From contig CAWIGC010000039.1 of NCBI GenBank assembly GCA_963835555.1, forward strand, positions 570,452-634,451: DNA of 64,000 bases. Direction: 5' to 3'. Under the pieces are notes generated by a model. The model was not told the origin of the DNA. It saw nothing but the letters and a program-made list of their open reading frames with translations, and did not search any database. The DNA comes from Sulfopaludibacter sp963835555. Its GTDB lineage: Bacteria; Acidobacteriota; Terriglobia; Bryobacterales; Bryobacteraceae. Positions 27,023-35,400 of the stretch are shown here, piece by piece (the stretch's first letter is position 1; each line of letters begins with the position of its first letter). The position numbers and the translations under genes were made by a program.

Positions 27023-27598
27023 TCAGGCGCGCCCGGCAAACTCGCGGCTCTCTGTTGAGACTCTCACTTTTTCACCTTCTTTAATAAAGAGCGGCACGCG
27101 GATCTCCATGCCGGTCTCCAGCCTGGCCGGCTTGGTCACGCTGCCGCTCGAGGTATCGCCACGCACGCCGGGTTCGGTGGAAGCAACCGTCAGTTCCACG
27201 AACGGAGGCAATTCCAAGCCAATGGGATTGCCATTGTACTTGAGCAGATCGACCATGCCTCCCTCGATCAGGAACTCCCGCGCGTTTCCGATCACATCAT
27301 CGGCGAGTGTGAGGGTCTCGTAGCTTTCCTGGTCCAGGAAGTAAGAACCATCGCCGTCGCTATACAGGTAGGAGGCCGAAACCGTCTGGAGATCCGGTTC
27401 TCTGAACTTCTCACCGGCTTTGAAGGTTCTCTCAAAAACGGCGTTGGTGATGAGGTTACGGATTTTCAGACGCACCAGGGTCTGTCCGCCGCGCGCGGTA
27501 GGCGTGTTCACCTCCACTTCGAGGCAGGAGAAGGGAGTGTTGTCAATCTCAAACCGGGTCCTTCGTTTGACGTCAATGGCATCAATCAACACGGGCAT
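27023..27598 (-). CDS. efp: Elongation factor P family protein with an arginine-tipped, EfpL/YeiP-like loop
   Basis: 191 residues from the ATG at 27596-27598; the frame is open further upstream, but EF-P begins here (MPVLIDAIDVKRRTRFEIDN). Three domains are evident (KOW-like, OB, C-terminal OB: LPPFVELTVASTEPGVRGD, ARLETGMEIRVPLFIKEGEK). EF-P enters the ribosomal E site and relieves stalling at polyproline. The loop that usually reads PGKG reads TPTARGGQT here, one residue longer and with Arg36 in the place of the modified Lys34. This length and Arg match YeiP/EfpL rather than Lys-type EF-P. A -10 box seven bases upstream suggests a leaderless mRNA. Confidence 0.9.
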   Translation of the reverse strand: MPVLIDAIDVKRRTRFEIDNTPFSCLEVEVNTPTARGGQTLVRLKIRNLITNAVFERTFKAGEKFREPDLQTVSASYLYSDGDGSYFLDQESYETLTLADDVIGNAREFLIEGGMVDLLKYNGNPIGLELPPFVELTVASTEPGVRGDTSSGSVTKPARLETGMEIRVPLFIKEGEKVRVSTESREFAGRA

Positions 27599-27605
27599 GA
27601 ACTCA

Positions 27606-27611
27606 AGTATA
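27606..27611 (-). promoter_or_regulatory. Possible -10 element of efp (leaderless)
   Basis: TATACT on the minus strand, ending eight bases before the efp ATG. The -35 region is poor (CCAATC at 17 bases). No Shine-Dalgarno sequence lies between the box and the ATG. Confidence 0.35.
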
Positions 27612-27665
27612 GGGTGAAGCGCGGCGCGGATTGGATTGTCCGGCGGTTCGGGGATCGTCCTACCC

Positions 27666-27694
27666 TTGACGCTGGCTGCGTCGCGGCGCATAGT
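27666..27694 (+). promoter_or_regulatory. Predicted promoter of the ABC transporter operon
   Basis: TTGACG (27666-27671), a 17-base spacer and CATAGT (27689-27694), 20 bases before the ATG at 27715. It is divergent from efp. Confidence 0.45.
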
Positions 27695-27714
27695 GAACCT
27701 TAGCCGTCTGGAGT

Positions 27715-29316
27715 ATGCGCCTTCTGATCCGGCATTTCTTCGAACGGTTTCTGGATAAAGAATCTCTTTCGCCGCAAGGAGAACCGGAAGCCAACCTGAC
27801 CCAGACGCTCGGTTTTCTGGCCGTCCCGGGCGCGTTCATCGTGATCCTCTTCCAGCCCGTCACCTTTCGCGGATGGGACCTGGCGATGATTCGCTGCTTT
27901 TTCGTTTCGTTCTCGATGATCGTGATGGGCTTCCTGGTGGTGTTCGAGTGGGACGCGCTGTTCCCGGACCGCCGCGACTATCAGATTCTCACGCCGCTGC
28001 CGGTAGGTCTATGGACATTGTTCGTGGCAAAGGCCGTGGCTTTCGCCCTGTTTCTGGGCGTGTTTCTCCTGGACGTCAACTTTTTCTCCGCGCTGATGTG
28101 GCCGGGCATCGATAACGGCAGGGACGTGTTCGGCGCCATGGGCGCGCACCTCACGATCGTGATGTTGAGCGGCCTGTTCTCGGCACTATCGATGGCCGCT
28201 GTACAGGGAGTACTCATCACCCTGCTTCCCGCCGCGGCATTCCGGCGCGTTTCCGTCTGGGCGCAGACCGTGCTGATGGGCGCCCTGGTGATGCTGCTGT
28301 TTCTTTCTCCGCGATTGGCGTTTTCACTCGCCGGCCTGGTGAAGCATCACAGCCCGTGGGTGTATGCATTCCCGGGATATTGGTTCGCGGGGCTCTACGA
28401 ACATTTTCGCCCGGCGGTGAAGGACGCCTCCCTGCTGCGCCTGGGAGATGTGGCGGTGGGCGCGCTGGCTGCCGCCGCCGGACTCTTCCTGCTGACCTAC
28501 CTGCCGGGTTACCGCCGCCATGCCCGCAAGGTTCTGGAGGCGCCGCAGCCGAACCCTTCCGGCCCCACGCGCCTCCGGCTGGCCTTCACGCGGGCGATCG
28601 ATCGACGGATCCTGCGGGCGCCCGTTCAGATCGCCGTCTTCCACTTCATCAATCAGACCATCACGCGCAGCATGAAGCATCGCCTCTTTCTGGCCACCTA
28701 CGCCGGATGCGGCGGCGCACTGGCGGTAGCGACATTCGGAAGCCTGCGCCTTCCGTTGACGCTCTCGTTCATTCTGATTTCCGCGCTGCGGGCCGCTTTC
28801 AACTTCCCCTCGGAACTTCGCGCCAACTGGGCGTTCCAGACCAGTGAGAACCATCACGTGCGGGACTGCCTTGCCGCGACGCGAAAATGGATTCTGGTAT
28901 GCGCCATCGCGCCGCTCCTGCTTTTGCAGGCAGCGGTGGAACTGGCGAGCTTTCCATTCACCGCGGCGCTTTTTCACGTGGCTTTCGGATTCGCCCTTTC
29001 CGTGCTGCTGATGGAAGTGATGTTCCTGGGCTTCCACAAGGCGCCGTTCACCTGCGCTTATCTGCCCGGCAAAATCAACCTGGTGGGACTCAGCGTAATC
29101 TACGTTTTCGGCTTCACCATGTACAGCCGCACCATGGCGGACCTGGAGGGCTGGCTGGAAGGCAAGCCCGTGGCAATCGCCGCTTTCTTCGCCGCCGCGG
29201 GCCTGGCGTATGGGGCTCTCACCCACTGGCGGGCCCGGCAGGTGGACGCGGTAACGGTCCTGGATTATGAAGATGACGGCGACCCGGCCGTACGCACCCT
29301 GGAGCTTTCAGCTTAG
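27715..29316 (+). CDS. ABC transporter permease-like integral membrane protein
   Basis: 533 residues with about twelve hydrophobic segments (for example FLAVPGAFIVILFQPVTF, LTIVMLSGLFSALSMAAV, LLLLQAAVELASFPFTAAL). The N-terminal half resembles ABC-2-type permeases of unknown specificity. The C-terminus is a short acidic cytosolic tail. It lies 14 bases upstream of an ABC ATPase gene, which gives the assignment. The ligand is unknown. The gene is uninterrupted, in contrast to the region before it. Confidence 0.75.
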   Translation: MRLLIRHFFERFLDKESLSPQGEPEANLTQTLGFLAVPGAFIVILFQPVTFRGWDLAMIRCFFVSFSMIVMGFLVVFEWDALFPDRRDYQILTPLPVGLWTLFVAKAVAFALFLGVFLLDVNFFSALMWPGIDNGRDVFGAMGAHLTIVMLSGLFSALSMAAVQGVLITLLPAAAFRRVSVWAQTVLMGALVMLLFLSPRLAFSLAGLVKHHSPWVYAFPGYWFAGLYEHFRPAVKDASLLRLGDVAVGALAAAAGLFLLTYLPGYRRHARKVLEAPQPNPSGPTRLRLAFTRAIDRRILRAPVQIAVFHFINQTITRSMKHRLFLATYAGCGGALAVATFGSLRLPLTLSFILISALRAAFNFPSELRANWAFQTSENHHVRDCLAATRKWILVCAIAPLLLLQAAVELASFPFTAALFHVAFGFALSVLLMEVMFLGFHKAPFTCAYLPGKINLVGLSVIYVFGFTMYSRTMADLEGWLEGKPVAIAAFFAAAGLAYGALTHWRARQVDAVTVLDYEDDGDPAVRTLELSA

Positions 29317-29330
29317 AGAATGTTGGACCA

Positions 29331-30101
29331 ATGCTCGAAATCAAAGGACTGACCAAGTATTACCGCAACGTACCCGTGGTGGACGACGTGAGCTTTAACG
29401 TACGCGCGGGCGAAGTCACCGGCTACCTGGGGCCGAATGGCTCCGGCAAATCCACCACGGTAAAGATGATCACCACGCTGCTTCAGCCAAGCCGCGGCCA
29501 CGTGCTGCTGGACGGGCGCGATATTCGCGAGGACCTCGCGGCTTTCAAGCAGCGTCTGGGATACGTGCCGGAAGAGCCGGTGCTTTATTCGTACATGACG
29601 GGGCTTGAATATCTCCAGTTGATGGGCCGCCTCCGCCGTTTGCCGGAATCCCTGGTGGAGCGTAAGGCCAACGAACTGCTGGAACTCTTCTCCCTGCATT
29701 CGTTCCGTCATGCGCCCATCTCCGCCTACTCCAAAGGCATGAAGCAGCGGGTACTGATCTCCGCCGCCCTCCTCCACAATCCGGACGTGCTGATTCTGGA
29801 TGAGCCTCTTTCCGGCATCGATGTCACCTCTGCGCAACTGTTCCAGCACCTGCTGGGTGAACTGGCCCGGCAGGGCAAAATCATTCTTTACATCTCGCAC
29901 GTGCTGGAAGTGGTGGAAAAGGCCTGCGCCCAGGTCGTGATCATCTACAAAGGAAGAATCCGCGCCGCCGATTCCGTGGAACGCTTGCGCGACCTGATGA
30001 ATCTGCCATCCCTGGTAGAGATCTTTTCTCAACTGGCCGAAGAGCGCGACCTCACCCGGGTGGCGCGGGACATTGTTTCGGTCATGACCGCCCGGCAGTA
30101 A
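29331..30101 (+). CDS. ABC transporter ATP-binding protein (ABC-2 type)
   Basis: 256 residues. Walker A GPNGSGKST at about 35-43, a Q-loop region near QRLGYVPEEPVLYS, signature AYSKGMKQR in place of LSGGQ-type (as in Ccm/Nat-like exporters), Walker B DVLILDEPLSGID and the switch His in YISHVLE. It hydrolyses ATP to drive the permease encoded just upstream. It is last in the two-gene unit; a GC palindrome follows at 30141. Confidence 0.92.
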   Translation: MLEIKGLTKYYRNVPVVDDVSFNVRAGEVTGYLGPNGSGKSTTVKMITTLLQPSRGHVLLDGRDIREDLAAFKQRLGYVPEEPVLYSYMTGLEYLQLMGRLRRLPESLVERKANELLELFSLHSFRHAPISAYSKGMKQRVLISAALLHNPDVLILDEPLSGIDVTSAQLFQHLLGELARQGKIILYISHVLEVVEKACAQVVIIYKGRIRAADSVERLRDLMNLPSLVEIFSQLAEERDLTRVARDIVSVMTARQ

Positions 30102-30140
30102 TCGCACGATTTCGTTTCTCCGCGTGGCGGCATTCCCCTT

Positions 30141-30154
30141 CCCCGCGCGCGGGG
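30141..30154 (+). terminator. GC palindrome after the ABC operon, possible terminator
   Basis: CCCCGCGCGCGGGG, perfectly self-complementary, 40 bases after the ATPase stop. There is no clear T-run after it, so termination is a weak inference. Confidence 0.3.
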
Positions 30155-30203
30155 CGTGTTCTCCCTGTAACTTTTTGAGGATAATCGGAGTCTAATTAAT
30201 TAA

Positions 30204-30533
30204 ATGATTAAAAGACTCTTAGCCACTCTTGCACTGCTCTGCTTTGCTCTTTCTGCCGGGACCGTGCCGAGCGGTAAACAATATTCCATCACTTTCGCGA
30301 GACCTGTTCAGGTTGGAAGCGTCAAACTCGCCGCCGGCGATTACAAGCTCAAAGTCGATGGCGCCACCGCCACGTTCGTCGATAGCCATAAGAAAGAATT
30401 CACCGCCCCGGTGAAGGTGGAACAGGCCGGCAAAAAGGCTTCGATGACCGCAGTCGAAACCAAGGACGAGAACGGCGTATCCCAGGTCACAGCCATCGAT
30501 ATCAGCGGCGCCGACTTCAAGTTTGTTTTCTAG
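30204..30533 (+). CDS. Small secreted protein of unknown function
   Basis: 109 residues. Signal peptide MIKRLLATLALLCFALSAGT, then a compact beta-rich domain (PVQVGSVKLAAGDYKLKVDG, FVDSHKKEFTAPVKVEQAGK) ending DISGADFKFVF. Similar ~110-residue proteins with a G-x-Y-K-L-K core occur in many acidobacteria (from memory), with no known role. The upstream stretch 30156-30203 is AT-rich near the start (TAATTAATTAA), and GGAG lies about 13 bases before the ATG. Confidence 0.7.
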   Translation: MIKRLLATLALLCFALSAGTVPSGKQYSITFARPVQVGSVKLAAGDYKLKVDGATATFVDSHKKEFTAPVKVEQAGKKASMTAVETKDENGVSQVTAIDISGADFKFVF

Positions 30534-30541
30534 TTCCGATT

Positions 30542-30547
30542 TATAAT
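30542..30547 (+). promoter_or_regulatory. Perfect TATAAT -10 box upstream of a decayed membrane gene
   Basis: TATAAT ends seven bases before the TTG codon at 30554. The -35 region is not clear. It would give a leaderless transcript. Confidence 0.35.
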
Positions 30548-30553
30548 TGAGGT

Positions 30554-30934
30554 TTGCAGGCAACCGCTCCCGTTGCGCAACCCAGCATCCCCTGGTACAT
30601 GTGGTGTTCCGTGGCCGCCGTCACCGGCGCGATGATCGGTATTCACTGGGGTATTTCGGGGCACCGGTCCATTGGCCGCGATACTTTCTGGACGCCGGCG
30701 CATATGGCCATCCATTTGCGCGGCGTGCTGGCGGGCATTTCGTGCGGGTACCTCATTTTTTCCACCACGCTGCGGCGCAATTCCCTTCTGCGGGATTGCG
30801 CCGTTTCCGTGTGGGGATTCCGCGGACCCCGGGGCGCTTTTCTATCGGCGTGGGGCGGTGCAGCCATGCTCACTTTGGCGCCGTTCGACAACTGGTGGCA
30901 TAACGCCTACGGTCTGGACGTCAAGGCGCCGGCA
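30554..30934 (+). pseudogene. N-terminal fragment of a multi-TM membrane protein
   Basis: TTG start, then conserved-looking membrane sequence: YMWCSVAAVTGAMIGIHWG, SGHRSIGRDTFWTPAHMAIH, LAPFDNWWHNAYGLDVK. Past LDVK (about 30930) the frame becomes arginine-rich and low in hydrophobicity and no longer looks like protein, although it stays open to 31483. I read this as a truncated gene whose remaining helices were lost. Family unknown; the GRDTFWTPAH and PFDNWWHNAYG segments are likely family motifs. Confidence 0.5.
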
Positions 30935-31163
30935 CTGCGAGCGAGGCGGGGCCGCACTGGCATGGATAGGGCCATGGGTGCGATGCCGGCGCTGCTGGGC
31001 CTGCTGCTTTGCGCCGGGCAAGCACCCGGATTCGGCGCGCATCAGACGTTCCCGAATCGTAATGGCCGCGGTCTCCCTGGTGATTGCCGGGATACGCTAA
31101 TCCGGCAATCAATGGTGGAGTTCGGAAGCCGGAATCTACCACCGCCTGGTGTAACGCCTGCTA

Positions 31164-31725
31164 TTGCGGCTGGAGGATCCCGGGTGGTTGAGCCGTATCG
31201 ACGACCGGTTGCCCGATCATGGTCACCCGATGCATCTCTATGCGATCCGGGCGCTCGCGATGGATCGAGTGTCTCCCTGCACCCCGAGCGCGGCGAAGGG
31301 GACGGGTATAGACCTGTACGGCGACTGCGCAAATCGAACTGCCCGCCGTCTCCTGCCGAGGGCTTACCGGCGACAATGCCGGAGCCGATGCGCCACCGGT
31401 TTCGAAAGCGGATTACAATCGCAGTGTGTCAGCACTTTCGGGTGGGGGACGGATGCTCTGGGAACGCGGTAGTGCGCCCTTGAAAGCCCGCGAGCCGTAC
31501 CTGCTCCGGTTCCGCGTGGAGAATGGCCCCGGCCGGCCCGCACGCGGCATGCAGTTGTACACGGGGATGTTGGGACACGCCGCCTTTGTTCGCACGGACC
31601 TTACGGTTTCCGCGCATGCGCAGCCCCATGGCTTCCCCGAACCTGGCGCATACCGGATCTTCGTGCACGTGAAGCGAGACGGAAAAATCGAGACCGGCGT
31701 TTTCGACGCGAAAGTTGAGAATTAA
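31164..31725 (+). pseudogene. Remnant of a secreted/periplasmic domain protein, multiply broken
   Basis: Pieces in different frames: DPGWLSRIDDRLPDHGHPMH-LYAIR near 31170-31250, then from about 31380 an intact stretch through SKADYNRSVSALSGGGRMLW, LLRFRVENGPGRPARGMQLY, GMLGHAAFVRTDLTVSAHAQ and GAYRIFVHVKRDGKIETGVF to a stop at 31725. The end resembles FixH/YtkA-like periplasmic beta-sandwich proteins. The His/Met-rich insert usual between FAHVHP and the YGFPKPG segment appears deleted. A start at 31453 could still yield an 91-residue product. 30935-31163 holds no support for a gene. Confidence 0.45.
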
Positions 31726-31727
31726 AC

Positions 31728-32555
31728 TTGCCCGCAACTGTCAAAGAGAAGAGTGTTCTAATCACCGGCGCGGGGCGCGGGATCGGGAAACGCCTGGCGA
31801 TGGGCTTCGCCCAGGCGGGTGCGCGAGTCGGGCTGCTGGCGCGCAGCCAGGCGGAACTGGATCTGGCCAAACTGGAGATCGAGCAGGCGGGCGGAAATGC
31901 CCTCCGCATCCGTGCCGACGTGCGCGACCTGGAACAGATGAATGCGGCCGTGGACCGCATGCGTGCGGTGTTCGGCGGACTCGATGTCCTCATTGCCGCT
32001 GCCGGCGTGCCCGGGCCCATCGGCCCGTTGCTTTCCACCAAGCCTTCCGCCTGGAAGGAAGCGGTGGAAGTGAACCTGATCGGCGTGGCTAATACCTGCC
32101 GCGCGGCGCTACCCCCGATGGTGGAGAAGCGATCCGGAAAAGTCATTCTGATTGCGGGCGCGGGGGCCTCCTTTTCCCGGCCGAATTTCACCGCGTACGC
32201 GGCGTCCAAAGCTGCCGTGGTCCGCTTCGCCGAGTGTCTGGCCGATGAAGTTCGCGATCACAACGTGCAGGTGAACGCCATGATTCCCGGCGGCAGTTAC
32301 ACCTATATGACAGACGAGATTCTGCATGCCGGTGAAGAGCGGGCCGGCCGCAAAGAAATCGAAGAGGCCCAGGAGATCCGCGTCACCGGAGGCGAATCGC
32401 CGGAACGCCAGACGCATCTGGCCATGTTCCTGGCGTCGGAGCGGTCGAACCACATCAGCGGCAAACTGCTGCACGTGAACGACGATTGGAAACGGCTGGA
32501 ACAGGACAATATGCGCGCCGATCTGTACACGCTGCGGCGCGTCCAGAAGGTGTAG
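31728..32555 (+). CDS. SDR-family NAD(P)-dependent oxidoreductase
   Basis: 275 residues from a TTG start two bases after the preceding stop. It is a classical short-chain dehydrogenase: cofactor motif TGAGRGIG (about 13-20), DVLIAAAG, and active-site YAASK with an upstream Ser (AGASFSRPNFTAYAASK). The substrate segment IPGGSYTYMTDEIL follows. Substrate unknown. The first of three closely spaced plus-strand genes with the TIGR03435 pair. Confidence 0.88.
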   Translation: MPATVKEKSVLITGAGRGIGKRLAMGFAQAGARVGLLARSQAELDLAKLEIEQAGGNALRIRADVRDLEQMNAAVDRMRAVFGGLDVLIAAAGVPGPIGPLLSTKPSAWKEAVEVNLIGVANTCRAALPPMVEKRSGKVILIAGAGASFSRPNFTAYAASKAAVVRFAECLADEVRDHNVQVNAMIPGGSYTYMTDEILHAGEERAGRKEIEEAQEIRVTGGESPERQTHLAMFLASERSNHISGKLLHVNDDWKRLEQDNMRADLYTLRRVQKV

Positions 32556-32558
32556 GAC

Positions 32559-33341
32559 ATGCGGCGTCCGGGGATTGGTATCCTTTTGATACTTGCCGGC
32601 GGAATCGCGCCGGCACAGACTTTCCAATCCGCCTCCATCCACCCGTCCAAAACCCGGCCCGGCATGCCCACCGGGCGGACGTATATCGGCGGCCGGGGGT
32701 CCACGACGTTCACTGCCACCAATGCGAGCCTGGCGAGCCTGGCGATTATGGCTTACGGGCTTCGGCCTTACCAGTTCTCCGGCCCGGGCTGGATGGAATC
32801 GGAGCGGTTCGAGGTCACCGCTAAGGAGCCTCCGGGCGCCACAGCCGCACAGGTTCGCATCATGCTGCAGAACCTGCTGGCCACGCGATTCAAACTGGCG
32901 GTGCACCGCGGCACCAAAGAGATGCCTGTGTACCAGTTGACGGTAGCGCCGGGCGGACCTTTGCTGACGAACACCGCGTCATCGTCGTCACCGGCGGCGG
33001 TTCCCGGTGAGACCGAAACCCGCGAGCCGGACGGCTTCCATGCGGAGCCCGGCGCGCGCATATCCATGGCCATAGGAAACGGCGGCGGCCGCATTGTGAC
33101 CACGGCCGAGACCATGGGACAACTGGCCCAACTACTGGAAGCACCGCTCCACGAGCCCGTCATTGACGGCACCGGACTGACGGGGAAGTTCGCGTTCCGG
33201 CTGGAGTGGGTGCAGGCCGATGCGCAAAACACTCTCGCCGAGGCGCTCAAAACCCAACTCGGGCTCAAGCTGGAGCACAAAAAGGGACCGATCGATATCC
33301 TGATTGTGGATCACGCCGAAAAGCACCCCACACAAAACTGA
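32559..33341 (+). CDS. TIGR03435 family exported protein (copy 1)
   Basis: 260 residues, three bases after the SDR stop. Signal peptide MRRPGIGILLILAGGIAPAQ. The family hallmarks are FQSASIHPSK near the start, LASLAIMAYGLRPYQFSGPG, MLQNLLATRFKLAVHRGTKE, LHEPVIDGTGLTGKFAFRLE and the end LKTQLGLKLEHKKGPIDILI. This family is strongly expanded in soil Acidobacteriota and has no known function. The next gene is a paralogue. Confidence 0.9.
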   Translation: MRRPGIGILLILAGGIAPAQTFQSASIHPSKTRPGMPTGRTYIGGRGSTTFTATNASLASLAIMAYGLRPYQFSGPGWMESERFEVTAKEPPGATAAQVRIMLQNLLATRFKLAVHRGTKEMPVYQLTVAPGGPLLTNTASSSSPAAVPGETETREPDGFHAEPGARISMAIGNGGGRIVTTAETMGQLAQLLEAPLHEPVIDGTGLTGKFAFRLEWVQADAQNTLAEALKTQLGLKLEHKKGPIDILIVDHAEKHPTQN

Positions 33342-33376
33342 GTTGCGGCGTCAAACCAGCAGGAAGGAGCCCGAAA

Positions 33377-34273
33377 ATGCGATACACGGCAGCGCTATTT
33401 CTTCTGGTTTTCTCCGGTGCAGCGGTGCGGAGCCAGCCCGCCGATGCGCCCTTCACCTTCGAAGTGGCGTCCATCAAGCTGTCCCCGCCGCCCGATGGCA
33501 GAGGCATGCGCGTGGGCTGTCCCTCCGATCCGGGACGCATCACCTGCACCAACATGAACGTGGCCAACCTGGTGACCATGGCTTACGGAATTGCGCATTA
33601 CCAGCTTGCCGGCCTCAACCCATCCGATATGGAACGCTACGAAGTTGCCGTCAAAGTGCCCGAAGGGGCCACCAAAGACCAGGTAAAACGGATGTGGCAG
33701 AACCTGCTGGCCGAGCGCTTCAAACTGGCGGTGCATCGCGAAACCAGGCAGGTGACTGTCTATGAACTATCGGTCGCGAAGGGAGGCCCCAAAATGCAGG
33801 AATCGGTGGACGCGCCTCTGCCCGCTGCCGACGCCGTACCCCCTCCACGGCCCGATTCAGGGCCCGGGAAACTCAAGTTGGACAAGGACGGATTTCCGGA
33901 ACTGGGCCTGCGAGCCTCCATGGCCATGATGGGCAACAAGGCACGATGGCGGGCCATCAAAGCAACTACCGCGGAGATGGCAAACATGTTTGCGGCGCAA
34001 TTAGGCCAGCCGGTCAACGATGCCACCGGGCTGAAAGGCAAGTACGATTTCACCCTCTCGTGGGTCACCGAGTCTCGCGGCGGGAGCCGTGGAGCCGCCG
34101 CGGCCGGCCAGCCGGAAGGCGGATCGCCGCTTGCAGGCATGGATGACTCCGAAGCCGGCCCGACCCTTGTCCAGGCGATTCAAAGCCAGCTCGGGCTGAA
34201 GCTGGAGCAGAAGAAGGGCCCCATGGAAATGATTGTGGTGGACCACGTGGAAAAGGTCCCGACCGAAAACTGA
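33377..34273 (+). CDS. TIGR03435 family exported protein (copy 2)
   Basis: 298 residues from the ATG at 33377, preceded by AGGAAGGAG. Signal peptide MRYTAALFLLVFSGAAVRSQ. Family segments: FEVASIKLSPPPDGRGM, VANLVTMAYGIAHYQLAG, MWQNLLAERFKLAVHRETRQ, LGQPVNDATGLKGKYDFTLS and SQLGLKLEQKKGPMEMIVVD. About half the positions match copy 1, with the C-terminal HVEKxPTEN/HAEKxPTQN tail in common. It is longer than copy 1 by a Pro/Gly-rich insert (residues ~155-180). Function unknown. Confidence 0.9.
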   Translation: MRYTAALFLLVFSGAAVRSQPADAPFTFEVASIKLSPPPDGRGMRVGCPSDPGRITCTNMNVANLVTMAYGIAHYQLAGLNPSDMERYEVAVKVPEGATKDQVKRMWQNLLAERFKLAVHRETRQVTVYELSVAKGGPKMQESVDAPLPAADAVPPPRPDSGPGKLKLDKDGFPELGLRASMAMMGNKARWRAIKATTAEMANMFAAQLGQPVNDATGLKGKYDFTLSWVTESRGGSRGAAAAGQPEGGSPLAGMDDSEAGPTLVQAIQSQLGLKLEQKKGPMEMIVVDHVEKVPTEN

Positions 34274-34278
34274 ATGGC

Positions 34279-35316
34279 CTACGACGGCATCACCAGGTTG
34301 CTTTTCAGTTGCCCGCAGGCGGCGTAGATATCCAGCCCGCGGGGCTTCCGCACGAAACACGGCACGCTGCGGCGCACCGTCGCTTGGAACGCTGCCACGC
34401 GTTCCGGATCGGGCGTTTCAAATGGAATTCCGGGGCCTGGATTCAGCGCGATCAGGTTCACCTTGCAATTCAAGTTGGCCAGCAGTTTCGCCACGCGCCG
34501 CGCATCGCCGTCGGAATCGTTGACCCCGCGCAACAGCACATACTCGAAGGTCAGCTTCTCCCAGGGACGGAGGGGATAGGCCTTGCAGGCCGCCACCAGA
34601 TCCTTCAGATGATACTTGCGGGTGATGGGCATCAGTTCCTGGCGTGACTCTTCGGTGGAAGCGTTCAGCGAGATAGCCAGCTTGGGCCGCACGGGCTCTC
34701 GTCCGAGTTCTTCCATGCGCGGAATAATTCCCGCCGTGGAGACGGTGACGCGCCGCGGCGAGAGCGCAACGCCGCCCGGGTCCAGCAGAATGCGTGTGGC
34801 CTTGACCACGTTCTCCAGGTTGAGCAGCGGCTCTCCCTGGCCCATCATCACGATATTCAAGCGGCCGCCATCCTGCCGGAGATGATTTTCGCGCGTCACC
34901 AGCAGCACCTGTCCCACGATCTCGCCCGCCGTCAGGTTCCGTTCCAGGCCGAGCAGCGCCGTCATACAGAATTTGCAATCCACCGGGCAGCCCACCTGGC
35001 TGGAAATGCAAATGGTGTCGCGCTCTCCCTCCGGCATTAACACGGTCTCCACGGTGCGGCCATCGTCCAGGCGCAGCAGGTAGCGCCGGGCGCCATCGGC
35101 CGATTGATAGAGCTGCGCCACTTCCGGCAAGCCGACGCGGTGATGCGCCGAAAGTTCGGCGCGCAGGTTGGCAGGGAGTGTGGAGATCTGTACAAATTCG
35201 GATGCCTGGCCGCGATAAAGCGCCTGGTAAATCTGCTTTGCCCGATATCCTGGTTGTGCGGAGCCGAGAGCCTCGCGCAGATCGGCGAGGTCCATACCCA
35301 CGAGCGGCTGGGACAT
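34279..35316 (-). CDS. rlmN: 23S rRNA (adenine(2503)-C(2))-methyltransferase RlmN
   Basis: 345 residues, radical SAM enzyme that methylates A2503 of 23S rRNA and A37 of some tRNAs. The Fe-S cysteines are in CPVDCKFC (about 112-119), and GQGEPLLN follows. The methyl-carrying Cys is in the C-terminal RGLDIYAACGQL (usual RGDDIDAACGQL). Length is typical. Convergent with the TIGR03435 gene by five bases and divergent from the M16 protease. Confidence 0.95.
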   Translation of the reverse strand: MSQPLVGMDLADLREALGSAQPGYRAKQIYQALYRGQASEFVQISTLPANLRAELSAHHRVGLPEVAQLYQSADGARRYLLRLDDGRTVETVLMPEGERDTICISSQVGCPVDCKFCMTALLGLERNLTAGEIVGQVLLVTRENHLRQDGGRLNIVMMGQGEPLLNLENVVKATRILLDPGGVALSPRRVTVSTAGIIPRMEELGREPVRPKLAISLNASTEESRQELMPITRKYHLKDLVAACKAYPLRPWEKLTFEYVLLRGVNDSDGDARRVAKLLANLNCKVNLIALNPGPGIPFETPDPERVAAFQATVRRSVPCFVRKPRGLDIYAACGQLKSNLVMPS

Positions 35317-35400
35317 TCTGTTCCTATTCTACCGGAATGGCGGGGGCATCCAGAAAGATGTTACAAAGGAAGTACAGGCTTCCTGCCCGCAGAATTCGAC

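Noticed and set aside
30934..31483. Continuation of the membrane protein started at 30554
   Set aside because: Composition changes to Arg/Gly/Pro-rich without hydrophobic segments, and pieces of another protein appear in a different frame.
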